This document shows positions 53,648 to 64,000 of a stretch of DNA of 64,000 nt, one piece after another. The stretch's first letter is position 1, and the number at the start of each line of letters is the position of its first letter. The notes under the pieces were generated by a model that was not told where the DNA came from, searched no databases, and was given only the letters and a program-made list of their open reading frames with translations. Position numbers and translations under genes: made by a program. This DNA comes from Myxocyprinus asiaticus (lineage: Eukaryota > Chordata > Actinopteri > Cypriniformes > Catostomidae), in the NCBI RefSeq assembly GCF_019703515.2, contig NC_059348.1, positions 26,504,656-26,568,655 of the forward strand, read 5' to 3'.

Positions 53648-55610
53648 TAGGGATGCACCGATACCACTTTTTCCTCTTCTGATACCTGAAATCTCAGTAT
53701 TGGTTGATACCTGTGTTGTTGTTCTTCATAATCAGTTTAGAGTATGTATACCTCACTCTGTGATATTAATTGGTGGTACTGTTTTAAATGTAAAGACATA
53801 CAAACCTTTAACTACACATGAATTATATATAAATGTATTGCTTATAAAAATAAACTTTTAATCTATTGAATAATATAGCAGCAAAATGAACAGTGATTCC
53901 AGTCCAAGTCTGCAGTAGAAAAGAAGCCAGTTTTCTTTGCATACATTTTTTCAACTTGTATCTGGACTCAGATCTCTCTTTTTTTTTTTTTTTTTTTTCA
54001 CTTAGTTGTAAGATATCAGTCTACTTTTCACACTGTAATTTTTGGAACACATTTAACTTGAATAATATTGTAATTTGTAAACCAATAATAATGAATTGTT
54101 TTTGTAATTATTACTGACTAAAAATTGTATAATACAATAGTAATATTTCAGTTGTGCACATTTAACTTTAAAACATTCTAGCTTTTATTTTGACAGTTGG
54201 AACACTCTAGGAAGCTCTGTAAATGTTTGTATGTGGGCTGGTTGACCGTAGTTTAATTTGCTTATTCAAAATCTAGTGAAATGCTCCTCTGGTGCCATTC
54301 TCAATTCGTGTTATAAGCAAACCGAACTATTGAGAATCTACATCTCACATATTACACTCTGAGGGAGCGCAACACCAGCATTGTGTGTGCTATGTAAGTG
54401 TTAACAGAGCCGCTACGCATGCATACTATATATTTACTTATTAAATACTAGTGCTGTCAATTGGGCTGAGAAACTAAATTCAAATTTTGAATATTAAAGC
54501 TGATTTTTTTTTTATGTTGTTACCTTAGTCCACAAGATGGCACATTGAATACATAAACCATACAGCACTTTATATTATTGCAAAGAACATTCCTGGCTGT
54601 TTAAAAAAAGAGCATTCCATTTCCAACTAATGTGCATAAAATTAAAAAAAAAGATTTAGTCGGCTCATATTCTCAGTTTAGTTACATGGCGTTGCACTTG
54701 CACTGGTGCCACAGTATACTGCCTCAGACACAAGCTTCATAATAACAGATATACTCATTTTTTTTTTTTTTTTTTTTTTTTTAATCAATTGCAGTTGTAT
54801 GTAGGGTAGCAATATTCCCAGATAGCAGTGGTATTCGGCTGAACTTGGTGGTGAAGTGGCTCAGACTATGAGGCCGTTCAAACAGATGGAACAAAACAAA
54901 ATGGAACAGAACGGCAGGATCTCGTGTCACAAATTTCCAAGTTGAACTCTTTTCCTGACAAAGTGTTTAAAAAAAGCCTCATTGCTTAATCTGAGAATTC
55001 TGATAAGAGAGCAAGATGCAATGGCCAAAGACCTCCAGCTACTGTAAGGGCATGTTCACACCGAACGCTTTTGCAACCATACATTTGTTTTTATATGTAA
55101 ACGCTTTGCTGCTTTGTTTTTGTTTATTCAGCATCTCATGGAGGAGCGCAGTTTTTTTTAGATGCTGTGTCTAGTTAAAAAGAACTTTAAAAAGTGTCTC
55201 TACACCTGATTTCTGTTAAACTGTATTTGTTGCGCTGTGTCTAGCCTTTTTTAGGGCAAGAATGCAATCGATCTGAAGCCATCGTCAGTGATTGGCACAC
55301 ATCCAAAATTCAAATGCAGTTTTAGCATTCAAATGTGTTTTTCTTTTTTCTTAAATTCAACAAATATTCGAATTTTAATTTGACATCACTATTAAGCAGC
55401 CTTTTGCGATTCACAAAGCTATCGCATGTCTTCAAGTGGCTTTGAATAAAATGCATGACTCATATGGACTACTTCACAGGTGATTTGTTTTTTTTTGTCA
55501 TTTGGAGCTTTAGAGTAATGAACATGACAAACACAAAATATCGGATTAGGATCGAGCTTGTCGGGCTGATGCCCGACCCATCTAAAAATGTCAGTATCGG
55601 AGAATCACAT
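53648..55610. mobile_element. hAT-like element with another hAT nested in it
   Basis: Starts TAGGGATGCACCGATACC. The right part has ATCGGATTAGGATCGAGC and GTCAGTATCGGA. The body matches 16897-17475 and 56880-57490. The right terminus is broken off. A T-tract lies at 53980-53998. Confidence 0.75.
54449..55391. mobile_element. Nested hAT-like element
   Basis: Left TAGTGCTGTCAATTGG, right TTTGACATCACTA. It splits the host element between TTATTAAATAC and TTAAGCAGCC. The related copy near 17225 has the uninterrupted site TTATTAAACAGAGCC, so the insertion is shown by comparison. No transposase. A long T-tract lies at 54759-54781. Confidence 0.8.
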
Positions 55611-55996
55611 TACTTTGAGTATTTGAAAAATCGGACAAGACAGCCATGTACAAGACTGTGTACTTAACATAATTGTCCCTGTTTCCACCTTGTATTAAGA
55701 TGCATTTTCGGTGATCTGATCACATGGTCCACCGAAACACATTCCTGTTTCCACCTGGTTATACCATGCGTTTCCTGTAACCACTTGTGTTCAGATTTCT
55801 TGACGACACACATCAATCGCTATGTCAGTGTGTTACTGCATGATAAGAAACCGCAAAAAGTCATATGACATGAAAATAAACGGCACACTGTTTCGCCCTG
55901 ATGCAGCTGAAATTTGATTAAGCATAAATGCAACATTTCAAACAGAATTCTCCATTTTATTTTTTATTTTTACCTGAGCTTCAGATGTGTGTTCTT
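55611..55996. repeat. DNA-transposon fragment and spacer
   Basis: CCTGTTTCCACCTTGTATTA and its echo CCTGTTTCCACCTGGTTATA near 55678-55765 are typical of fish DNA-transposon ends. The rest is unassigned. Confidence 0.4.
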
Positions 55997-56777
55997 TAGA
56001 GGTGTGAATCTTCACTGGCCTCACAATTCGATTATGACTCAAAGGGTAATGATTCGATTTTAAAACTATTCTCAATGCATTGTGATGCATCTTGTCCTTC
56101 AGTTTCTTTTTTCAGTTTCATCAATTTATTTTTTACTCTATTTTTTCTCTTTCAGCTTTTTATTTAACAGCTGTTTTAAAAAATCAGAATGTGTCACATT
56201 ACATAAACTGGCCTTTTACATTCAGTATGAGCTGTGAACAAAACATGGAACATCCACAAGATTAAAAAAATGGTTCTATAGTTAAGAGTATCTCAGTTTT
56301 TCAGTTTCTTTCTTTAGAACCTTAATATATATATATTAAAATATATTGGTTCTCCATCAAAACACTATTACTTCAACTGATTATATTATTATTATTATTA
56401 TTATATTTTTTTTTAAGGATTGTAAATCATTTAATAGTATTTAATTATTATTTAAAATTAACCTATGCCATGCTATTCATTATAATTTTTTAACCACAAC
56501 TGGAAGTTGCTGGTCCAGGATGAGAGAGAGATCTGCTTCTATGAGAGTGCAGCTGTCAGCTTCTCCTCTTCTCACCTGCACAGGTGATAGTAAAGCGGTT
56601 TAAATAGCGCAGTTGTTGCTTCAGAAATGTATCAAACGTCTCGTATGCACTGTTCCATCTGTTTGCTCTGCGAGAAGATCACACGACCCTGTCGCAAAAG
56701 CTTTTTGAGAGTCGATTCAGAATCGTTTGAGTATGAATTGTGATGCATCGCTGAAACGATTTTTTCCCCCACCTCTA
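55997..56777. mobile_element. hAT-like MITE with exact 8-bp TSD
   Basis: Left TAGAGGTGTGAATC, right CACCTCTA. GTGTTCTT is duplicated at 55989-55996 and 56778-56785. It is the reference copy for 7923-9727 and 48200-49560. No transposase. Confidence 0.92.
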
Positions 56778-56879
56778 GTGTTCTTGTCATCTGTGTCTCT
56801 GCTTGTTGATATGAGACACAGTGAAGAGATTCTGTGAAGTTCTCCTGCTTGTATAAGTATTTATTTGTATATGTATTCG

Positions 56880-57490
56880 TATATGCTTGTATTTGTATAA
56901 ATATCTTTACCTCATTTTGTGATACTAATTGGGGGGTTACTCTTAATATTTAAAGAAACACAAACCTCTAACTACACATCATTTCAATATAAATGTAGAG
57001 TCTATTAAGAAAAACTTTAATCTACTGGATAACATAGCAGCAAAATTAGCAGTAAGTCTTAAGTAGAAAAGAAGTTGATTTCTTTGCAAAACATTTTCAA
57101 ATTGTATCTGGACTTTAAAGAATTCAGATCTCTTTGTTCATTTTAGTTGTAAGATATCAGTCCACTTCTCATTCACAGTTATTTTTTGGAACCCATTCAA
57201 CTTAAATATTGTTAATTTGTAAACAAATAATAATGATAATAATAATTTGTCGCCGCCGCCGTCTTTTAGATTTTTAAATATGACAGTAATATATTTAATC
57301 GTGCACCTTTAACTTTAAAACCTTCAGGCTCTTATTTTGATATTCTGAACTCTCCAGGAATTCCTGTAAGTGTGTCTGTATGTAGGCGAGTTCACAGTAG
57401 TTTAATTGGCTTCTTATTCAAATTCTGGTAAAAATGCAACTCTGGTGCTGTTCTAAATGCATATTATAAGTGAACCGAACTATTGAGCAT
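56880..57490. repeat. Third copy of the 53648/16897 hAT family
   Basis: The order of words (ATACTAATTGG, AACTACACAT, TTCAGGCTCTTATTTTGAT, AAGTGAACCGAACTATTGAG) follows the other two copies. Ends missing. Confidence 0.7.
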
Positions 57491-57520
57491 CGTTTCCCTT
57501 CAGGATTCATGGGTAGACAG

Positions 57521-57660
57521 TAGGGCTGGGTATTGCCACAGACCTCCCGATTCGATATTACAATGATATTTCCTAGCCGATTCGATATGTATTACGATTC
57601 TGTAAGTATTACGATTTGATGTTTTGCTATAAAAACTTCTTAAACTTTTTCTCAGAAAGA
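57521..57660. repeat. Left end of a hAT-like element
   Basis: Starts TAGGGCTGGGTATTGCC and continues with CGATTCGATAT words. No right end found. Confidence 0.5.
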
Positions 57661-58949
57661 AACGTCTGTTGAAGAACAATTGGCCTATTCACTCTGTAAT
57701 ATATAACTTGCAGTTAAAAGGTAGGGATATGCAAAACTTCCAATTTAAAACTACCAATCGACCAGTCAGTGCATTGTCTGGACTAGTTAGTGCAAAGGAA
57801 CCCATGTATAAGGCTGCATTGTCCATTTGTATTCAGCAAATAAATGTATACGTATATCATTTTAACTGATCAAACTAATTTTGTTATTTTAGATTATAAT
57901 ATATAATACCATAGGCTATTACTATTATCATAATGATCATTTTGCAACTTACAAATGGAGGCTAAAGAGTAAATTGTTCAAAAACAATTTCTGAGGCTGT
58001 ACTGAATTGACACACGACAGTTCACCTGTAGTCCCAATGTCATTGCATGTTATTTGCGTATGCGTCCTGAGAAAGTCTGAGATCTATGCAGCATTCTCAT
58101 AGACAACACTATTCTTACAAACTGCTCCCAGATGACTGATAGAGAAAAAAGTGAGAAATCACCATTTGCGCGTTCCGCGAGAGACAATCGAGCAGCGCGT
58201 GTTGGCACCAGAGAGCAAATTAACTTCTGAACAAAAAAGCAAATCAAACACGTTTATTGCTGGTAATTCTTTCGTCTGTTCTTCAAAATATAAACGGGTG
58301 TGTTTCCTGAATCACGCGTCTTTGTCTAGTGGCATTTCTTGTCGACAGTGGCAGGTAAATGTGCAAAATTACCTGCATTGTGCATGAATACACTGGCTGT
58401 TAGATTATAAATATTGCGGGGGTGCGACGTAGTTTACACCATCCAACAGTTTGAGCCTTTTTACAGCCAAACTATTTATTAAAGAAGTGTCTGCCGAGTG
58501 ACTTCTGACAAAAACTCTCCAAAACACCTCTCAAATAAACTTTTGGATTATGCATAACAGGAACATTGACCACAGCAGAGGATTTTGACGTCCAACAGTG
58601 AACAAACGGCACTTCGATGGCTGTAGCAGCGGTGCATTAAAGGACTAAACGTAAAGAATTAAAGAGACAACTTCTCAGAGAAACTGTTAGTGTGGAATTC
58701 TGCACAAATATAGCTTATTTGTATCTATTTATCATTGCAGCATTAAGATAAACATGTTTTGTTTTTTTTAATTAAAAAAATAAATTACAAAATTTCAGCA
58801 GGGAGACTATTTTAAAATCGTAGACAGACTGATGGCTTCAACAGAAGCATGTATTGATTAAACACAGACGCAACAGTAATAAGCTATATGAAATAAACCC
58901 CAGTATAAAAAGATTCTCTTCAAACTTCAAGTCTAGGCATGATTAAGTC
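57661..58949. other. Spacer without a supported gene
   Basis: Short frames only, no domain recognised. Confidence 0.35.
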
Positions 58950-59290
58950 ATGTTCACTAGGTGCCGTCTGGGTCATTCAAGACTCTCACACGGGTTTTTG
59001 CTGATTGGTGAAGATCCTCGGCTATCCCTTCCCTGTCAAATGCCTTTGACTATCAAACACATCCTATTGAACTGTAATGCCTTTGAAACTATCATACAAC
59101 GATTTTATTCAGAGACATAATGGAAATATTTAGAAAGGTATCACCTGAACGTATTTTAGAATTTTTATCTTGTATTAATCTCAAATGTCTTATATAGCTT
59201 TGTAAGTTGTATATATTTATTGTTTACCCTGTGCCTGCCATGTGAATAGCCTTGTTGCTGACATGGCATTAAATGTTAATAAACAAACAA
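58950..59290 (+). mobile_element. I/Nimb-type LINE 3' end
   Basis: One frame reads GHSRLTHGFLLIGEDP, then MPLTIKHILLNCNAF, the C-terminal region of an I-group ORF2, with stops downstream. The tail is TTAAATGTTAATAAACAAAC. Same family as 51310-51590. 5'-truncated and inactive. Confidence 0.75.
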
Positions 59291-59894
59291 TTAAACAGAC
59301 CTTATGTGAGTTCCAAGGTTGTCAAAAAAAACAGTTGTCTAAAAAAAAATTTATGGGATTTCTACTTGGAACCAGACCATATCACTCTGATTGATAGGCA
59401 AGTCGCTGGAAAAATGCCTGTTTGTTTTGGTCTGCTGGTTTTGGTGAAGTTGTGCAAGTGTGAAACGTTTATTTGCTGTGTGTGGTTTGTAGCAGGGTGA
59501 CTGTATACTGTGATATTGCCTTACAGGAAGTCTTGACACCTCCTGCCACATTGCACGACCACTGGCTCATTACGAATGTGAAGTTATCTAGTTTTGCTCA
59601 TGCTCTTGTCATTTGTTTCCATTGTGCCAAACAACTTTTTAAAGCTAGTTAAAAGACAGCATGCTGAAGCTTGTTTTTCATTGTGGCTCTTTGATCCTCT
59701 TTGATAATTTTAGCAGCCATGTGGAGAGGCCTAAAGAGAGAGGAAAATTGGGGGTTGGTTGAGTGAGACTGAACATAGAACAGAAGGGGAGGAGCAATGG
59801 CCATGGAAGAGAACATTTTCTTGTAGATTTGTTGAAGTTGAGGTGACGCATTCCTCACCCACCCACCGCTCATACGTGCCCACCACACACACAC
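59291..59894. other. Unique-looking spacer
   Basis: No recognised repeat. Short frames without domains. Confidence 0.35.
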
Positions 59895-60000
59895 TAGGGT
59901 TGCAGTGGTATACCGGTTTCACAGTATACCATGGTATGGAAATTGACGGTTATCATTCCATGTACATTTGCTTATCTACAGTATTGAGGAAAAAAAATGC
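59895..60000. repeat. Left end of a hAT-like element
   Basis: TAGGGTTGCAGTGGTATACC and CAGTATACCATGGTATGGAA. The right end was not found with confidence. The (TG)n run and the two nested elements follow inside or beside it. Confidence 0.55.
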
Positions 60001-60113
60001 AACCGGACGGAGAATCTCATCTGCGCGTGCGCATCTCCTCCTCCGACTGTCGTCAACTTGCGCCACACACATGCAGTGGAGAAAATGTCAGAGAGAAGCG
60101 AGGCGAGGGGGTG

Positions 60114-60116
<3 letters not shown>

Positions 60117-60152
<36 letters not shown>
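60117..60152. repeat. (TG)n microsatellite
   Basis: About 18 TG units next to the left end of the 60159 element. Confidence 0.95.
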
Positions 60153-60155
<3 letters not shown>

Positions 60156-60158
60156 AAT

Positions 60159-62524
60159 CAGTGTTTCTCAACTGGTGGGTTGCGACCCAAAAGTGAGTCG
60201 CAGGTCTATTCAGACAGCAGGGAAAGAACAGTGACATGGTTCTCTCATAACTCTAACCCTAATTTCAATTCTAGTGAGAGACTTCTAGTTTAAAGCATTA
60301 TGGAGAAAGTCAAGTCAAACAGTAGGCAGCCCTGACATGACAAACAGCACTGAGGAAAAGAGCAACTGTGCTATGTGCCAAAAAATAAAACAAAATCATT
60401 ACACATCATCACCTTTACAAAATTATTTCATGATTTTACATGAGTTAAAGTAACTGTTATATTTTGACAATGTTGTAGTTTCTTCTGAAATAATCTAAAG
60501 TCTATTAGACCTCATTTTATATTAACAGTGGCAGTTGTAGTTAAAGTTTCAAGATGTGTTTCAGCTAGTATTTATTTTTTCATAAATACTATTTTTTTTA
60601 TTTTGTTATTACTGTTATTTAAGACTAGCTACACTGACCTAACCATGGTAATGAGGAGCCTTTCCTCCTGTGTAATATGCATGTTCTGTAGGGCTGCAAC
60701 TAACGATTATTTTGATAATCGACTAATCTAACGATTATTAGAACGATTATTTGACTATTCGGGCGATTATTGCAACGATTAATCATTAGCTCTAAACTGA
60801 CTATTCAGCTTGTGCCCCGACTTAAAAGGTTGTATTAAACGTGCTTGCTAACAATAAAGAGGACAAAATCATCTTTTAAAAATACCTCTAAATGACATTC
60901 ACTGAATTAAAGGGAAAAAATACTTTTTATTATGTTTAATTCAGTAAAAATGTCACTACAAAATAATCCTATTGTTATCAAGTGTATTTGTCTTTTTTTC
61001 CATTTAAAATTGTCTAAAAATCCTTAAAACAAGATATATTTACTTAAAGTAACATTTAGACTTGCTTTAAGAGAATTTATCTTAAATATAAGTGTGATTT
61101 GTATATAAGTGTATTTTTTCACATGCTTATACTTCTGCGAGTGCAGTAAAGACAAAATACACTTATATTCAAAATCTATTCTCTAAAAGCAAGTCTAAAC
61201 ATCTTATATGCTGCTTCTCAGGTGAATGCATCTTTTTTTAAAGGATTTTTTTTTATTTTAAAATATTTGTATTTTTAATGTTATATTCAACATTCTCAGG
61301 TAAAAAAAAAAAAAAAAAAATTCTTCTGCAGTATAGCTGCTAAAGTAAATGTATGTTGTTTTAAAGGAGTTTTAGATATTTATATTGGAAAACAAGCCAA
61401 AACAAAAGCAAATAAAGTTTTTTTTTTTTATTTTTTATTTTTTTTTTTTTTGCAGTGTTTAATGGGGCGAAGACTTCACTCTCTCACCTTTCTGTTCACT
61501 TCAATCCATCTTTAACTCACAAAAAAGGCTCTCTTTTCAAACTCTCTCTTATTAATAAAGCTGCGTTTTGCCAATTTTCTTCATGATAAGAAATGCACAG
61601 TGACATATACTATGATTCAATAAGTTGCCATCGTGTTATAATCTAGCTGCTTTAGGGCACGCCCTCGAGGGATGAGCGTCCCCGCAACAGAGTGTACCTC
61701 AGCCGGGTGCAGTTTCAATCTCTCCCCCTTAGATCGGTAGACTTCGCAACTCATAGAAGAGGCGCTGACCGCACAGAGAAATGCCAGTTTCCTTATTATT
61801 TTAAGTTTAATAAAGCTATAACGCATTAAATAGAAATGCATTAAAGATGTAACGCCGGGGTGTTTCCTTTAAAGATGCTCGACACGCAAGTTTTGCTTAA
61901 GCTGAGCGTCGGCTCCGGCTCTGCTTATTCCACAACAAGAGCGCTTCTGTATTTACTTATTTTATATTTTTGCATTATAATTCCCTCATACTGCGATCTA
62001 CATCACCTGAAGCTGTTTGGAAAGTTTAGTGCGCATCTGGACTGTGAGATGTTTTCTTCATCTCCTCAATCGGGCACGAGCTGCAGTGCTGCTCTTGTGT
62101 GCAATCATTAGAGTTTCATACGATCTTATGTTACATTAAGATCAAACGACTATTCGACAACGGAAATGTTTGTTGACAATAAAAAATTCCGATAACGTCG
62201 ACTAAGCGTTTCAGCCCTGATGTTCTGTTTGAATTGTTTGAAATTAGGAAACAAACAGGATAATAATGGGCTCATATAAGTAAATATGCTCTTCATTTTT
62301 TAAAAGGGGGAGAGAAAACTTCCTTTAGATTTTGTTGACATCAATGACAAAAATGTCACTTGATGCATGTCCTTGTACTTAAACCATGAACAAAACTATG
62401 CAACATAAAAGGAAATGCGACCCAGGATACATTGAATATAGGTTACATTTTTACTATGGTGGGTCGTCACTTGATTTCCAATGTAAAATCCGGGTCCTGA
62501 AGCAAAACCAGTTGAGAACCACTG
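60159..62524. mobile_element. hAT-like element hosting another hAT
   Basis: Left CAGTGTTTCTCAACTGGTGG, right CCAGTTGAGAACCACTG. The flanks TGTTAAAT and AGTTAAAG fit a slightly diverged 8-bp duplication. Without the inner element (60689-62219) it is about 830 bp. No transposase. Confidence 0.88.
60689..62219. mobile_element. Nested hAT-like element with exact 8-bp TSD
   Basis: Left TAGGGCTGCAACTAACGATT, right TTTCAGCCCTG. ATGTTCTG is duplicated at 60681-60688 and 62220-62227. The 83-residue frame at 61860-62111 has no known domain. A- and T-tracts lie at 61303-61320 and 61420-61452. Confidence 0.92.
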
Positions 62525-62843
62525 AGTTAAAGGTACAGACAGGAGCAGTCTGGCTGCGCTCTGGCGCACCTACAGTATATGTTAATGTTAATAATCATAG
62601 GACATTACTTTAAAAGCTCACACAGCTAATGTTATTTTTCATTTAGTAGTTAATTTAACATGCTATGCTAACATGTAAACTAACATGCTTTAATATATAT
62701 ACTAATATAATATATAACATGTTATAGTTACATGCAAAACATTTTTATCACGTTTATAATTCGGTATATTATAATTCTGTTAACTTCTATTTATTTTATT
62801 TATTTTCAAAAGGGAGACTTTTTTTTTTTACACATACTTCCAT
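62525..62843. other. AT-rich spacer
   Basis: Mostly AT-rich, with a T-tract. No gene. Confidence 0.4.
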
Positions 62844-63446
62844 TTAAAGGTGCAGTATGTAAGATTCAGAAACCCTTGTTATTAATGACACCTGTGGCCG
62901 TTAAGTGAACTGCAGCCAGCTAACTGTTGCTCATGCTCGCGCTCGTGCACACTCCATAGGGACGCGAGGGAGCATTAACCAAAACAATGACGTAACATAC
63001 AAAGAGACTGAACGTGATCCACCGGCATCATGCTGACAGATGAGGTAGCATAATTAAAATTACACCGTTATGATTGTTTTACTACAAACTTTGAGACTAA
63101 ACTAAAACTACATATCTGCTAACATAGCATGCTGATACACACACACAGCTACATACTACCAAACTATACCAGACAGTTTACTGTTGCACTGCAGTTATGT
63201 TGCACTATTGTATGTTTTGTATGTCATATGTTGTACTACGATCAAGAAACCAGCGTATTTGCTTAAATTGATCCTGTATACCTGTCATTTAGTATAAAGA
63301 GAAGATTGTTTAAATTATTTGAAAGTTACGAAGCAAGGTAGCTTGCAATTCGTCAGTGTTAGCAGGCAAGATCAAGTTAGCTAAAATTACACAGATCAAT
63401 CCTTATGGCACTATATTTCACATGCTTTGCAGTTATGTAAGCTTAC

Positions 63447-63590
63447 CTGTCCAAGAAGAATGCCAATTCAGGGTCTGTTTTGATCCCCAAAACCGAACGA
63501 AGGTCCCTCCAGGAATCAAATGCCCTGCCGATGTTCACTCTAGTTTTAGCTCGACCATGTTTCCGCTTAGCCAGACGGGATTCAGTAGAG
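63447..63590 (-). CDS. Exon-like open frame inside the TTAA element
   Basis: On the minus strand about 47 codons are open from near 63590 down to 63447. They contain ESRLAKRKHGRAKTRVNIG and SWRDLRSVLG, and end as FFLDR exactly at a consensus splice donor (CAG/GTAAGC). It has no start codon of its own. I recall similar basic RVNIG-type peptides repeated in fish predicted proteins. The function is unknown to me. It may be a transposon exon, a captured host exon or a spurious frame. Confidence 0.4.
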
Positions 63591-63592
63591 AG

Positions 63593-63596
<4 letters not shown>

Positions 63597-63660
<64 letters not shown>
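63597..63660. repeat. (AT)n microsatellite
   Basis: About 32 uninterrupted AT units. The Tyr-Ile peptides read from it are not real proteins. Confidence 0.97.
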
Positions 63661-63662
<2 letters not shown>

Positions 63663-64000
63663 TTTATTTATTTATTTTTGTTGCCTTACTCCGAGTTTGT
63701 GTAGGAGTCGGTGTTGTGCTGGGAGCCGGACGTTTGCTAGATTCCATCTCTAAGATAACGTTACCTAGTGTTGCAGACAGTTGTTGCTGTTGAATAGCGG
63801 AAGAGAAGCACTGAGGCAAGGCTCCCGGGAGCGTGCACATACGTCACATCCTTTGAATTTTCCCGGCAAAAGCGACCCGCTCCCTTCACATAAAAATCAG
63901 TGTACAGGCAACCTAGGAAGTCCGGGGCTCATTTTTTAAGTTGCGTTACAAGCCGTTCACACATTTGCAAAAAAATATGTATATTACATGAAAGTTGTTA

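Larger units (their letters stand above)
62848..64000. mobile_element. TTAA-flanked DNA element, cut by the window edge
   Basis: The left end AGGTGCAGTATGTAAGATTC follows TTAA (62844-62847) and resembles the end of the 5862-6273 MITE. The right end lies beyond the window. It includes an exon-like minus-strand frame (63447-63590), a long (AT)n run (63597-63660) and a CpG-rich part with a CRE-like ACGTCA near 63841. Confidence 0.65.

Noticed and set aside
57513..58827. Possible hAT element with GTAGACAG at 57513-57520 and 58820-58827
   Set aside because: The sequence before the second octamer has no inverted terminus, and an octamer match over this distance can occur by chance.
63356..63793. 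Plus-strand frame of 145 residues
   Set aside because: A third of it is the (AT)n run. The other strand carries the more exon-like frame.

Overview
This window looks like nuclear DNA of a teleost fish, most likely a cypriniform (carp, barb or loach group). The evidence is one vertebrate gene split by GT/AG introns and a dense load of fish-type transposons: Tc1/mariner, hAT-like elements, TTAA-flanked foldback MITEs, L1-, L2- and I-type LINEs, and a tRNA-derived SINE. I recognise the families from memory of fish repeats; no database was searched. I see no bacterial operons, CRISPR arrays or phage genes.

Layout. 1-6277 is upstream DNA built of repeat debris: a Tc1 remnant joined to an L1-type 3' end, then a nearly full-length but broken L2-type LINE, then a 412-bp TTAA MITE. 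6560-24400 is rab2a on the plus strand. Its eight coding exons (6826-6871, 11593-11664, 12912-12979, 19857-19939, 20112-20204, 20580-20691, 21566-21634, 22942-23037) join to exactly 639 nt, giving 212 residues and a stop, with every splice site canonical. Its introns carry a hAT copy interrupted by Tc1 debris, a TTAA foldback element, a Tc1 element with a second Tc1 inside it, and another hAT.

24427-26834 is a repeat block. 26960-28500 is CpG-rich with strong splice donors and is the best candidate for the promoter and untranslated first exon of the next gene. In human and other vertebrates chd7 lies downstream of rab2a in the same orientation and has a very long first intron. I therefore infer, without any coding evidence, that 28.5-64 kb is chd7 intron 1. 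That stretch contains no convincing host coding exon. It is filled with layered transposons, several of which show exact target-site duplications.

Only rab2a is a supported working gene. It encodes the small GTPase Rab2A of ER-Golgi and late endosome/lysosome traffic. Every transposase or reverse transcriptase reading frame seen is broken. The most useful second looks are a 21-bp near copy of rab2a exon 4, a minus-strand exon-like frame with a splice donor inside the TTAA element at the right edge, an inverted-repeat element containing a tRNA-like pol III promoter, a DD37E-spaced Tc1 relative, a palindromic RFX-type X-box in rab2a intron 1, and unique-looking stretches that may be conserved enhancers. 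I did not find a wholly new biological system.
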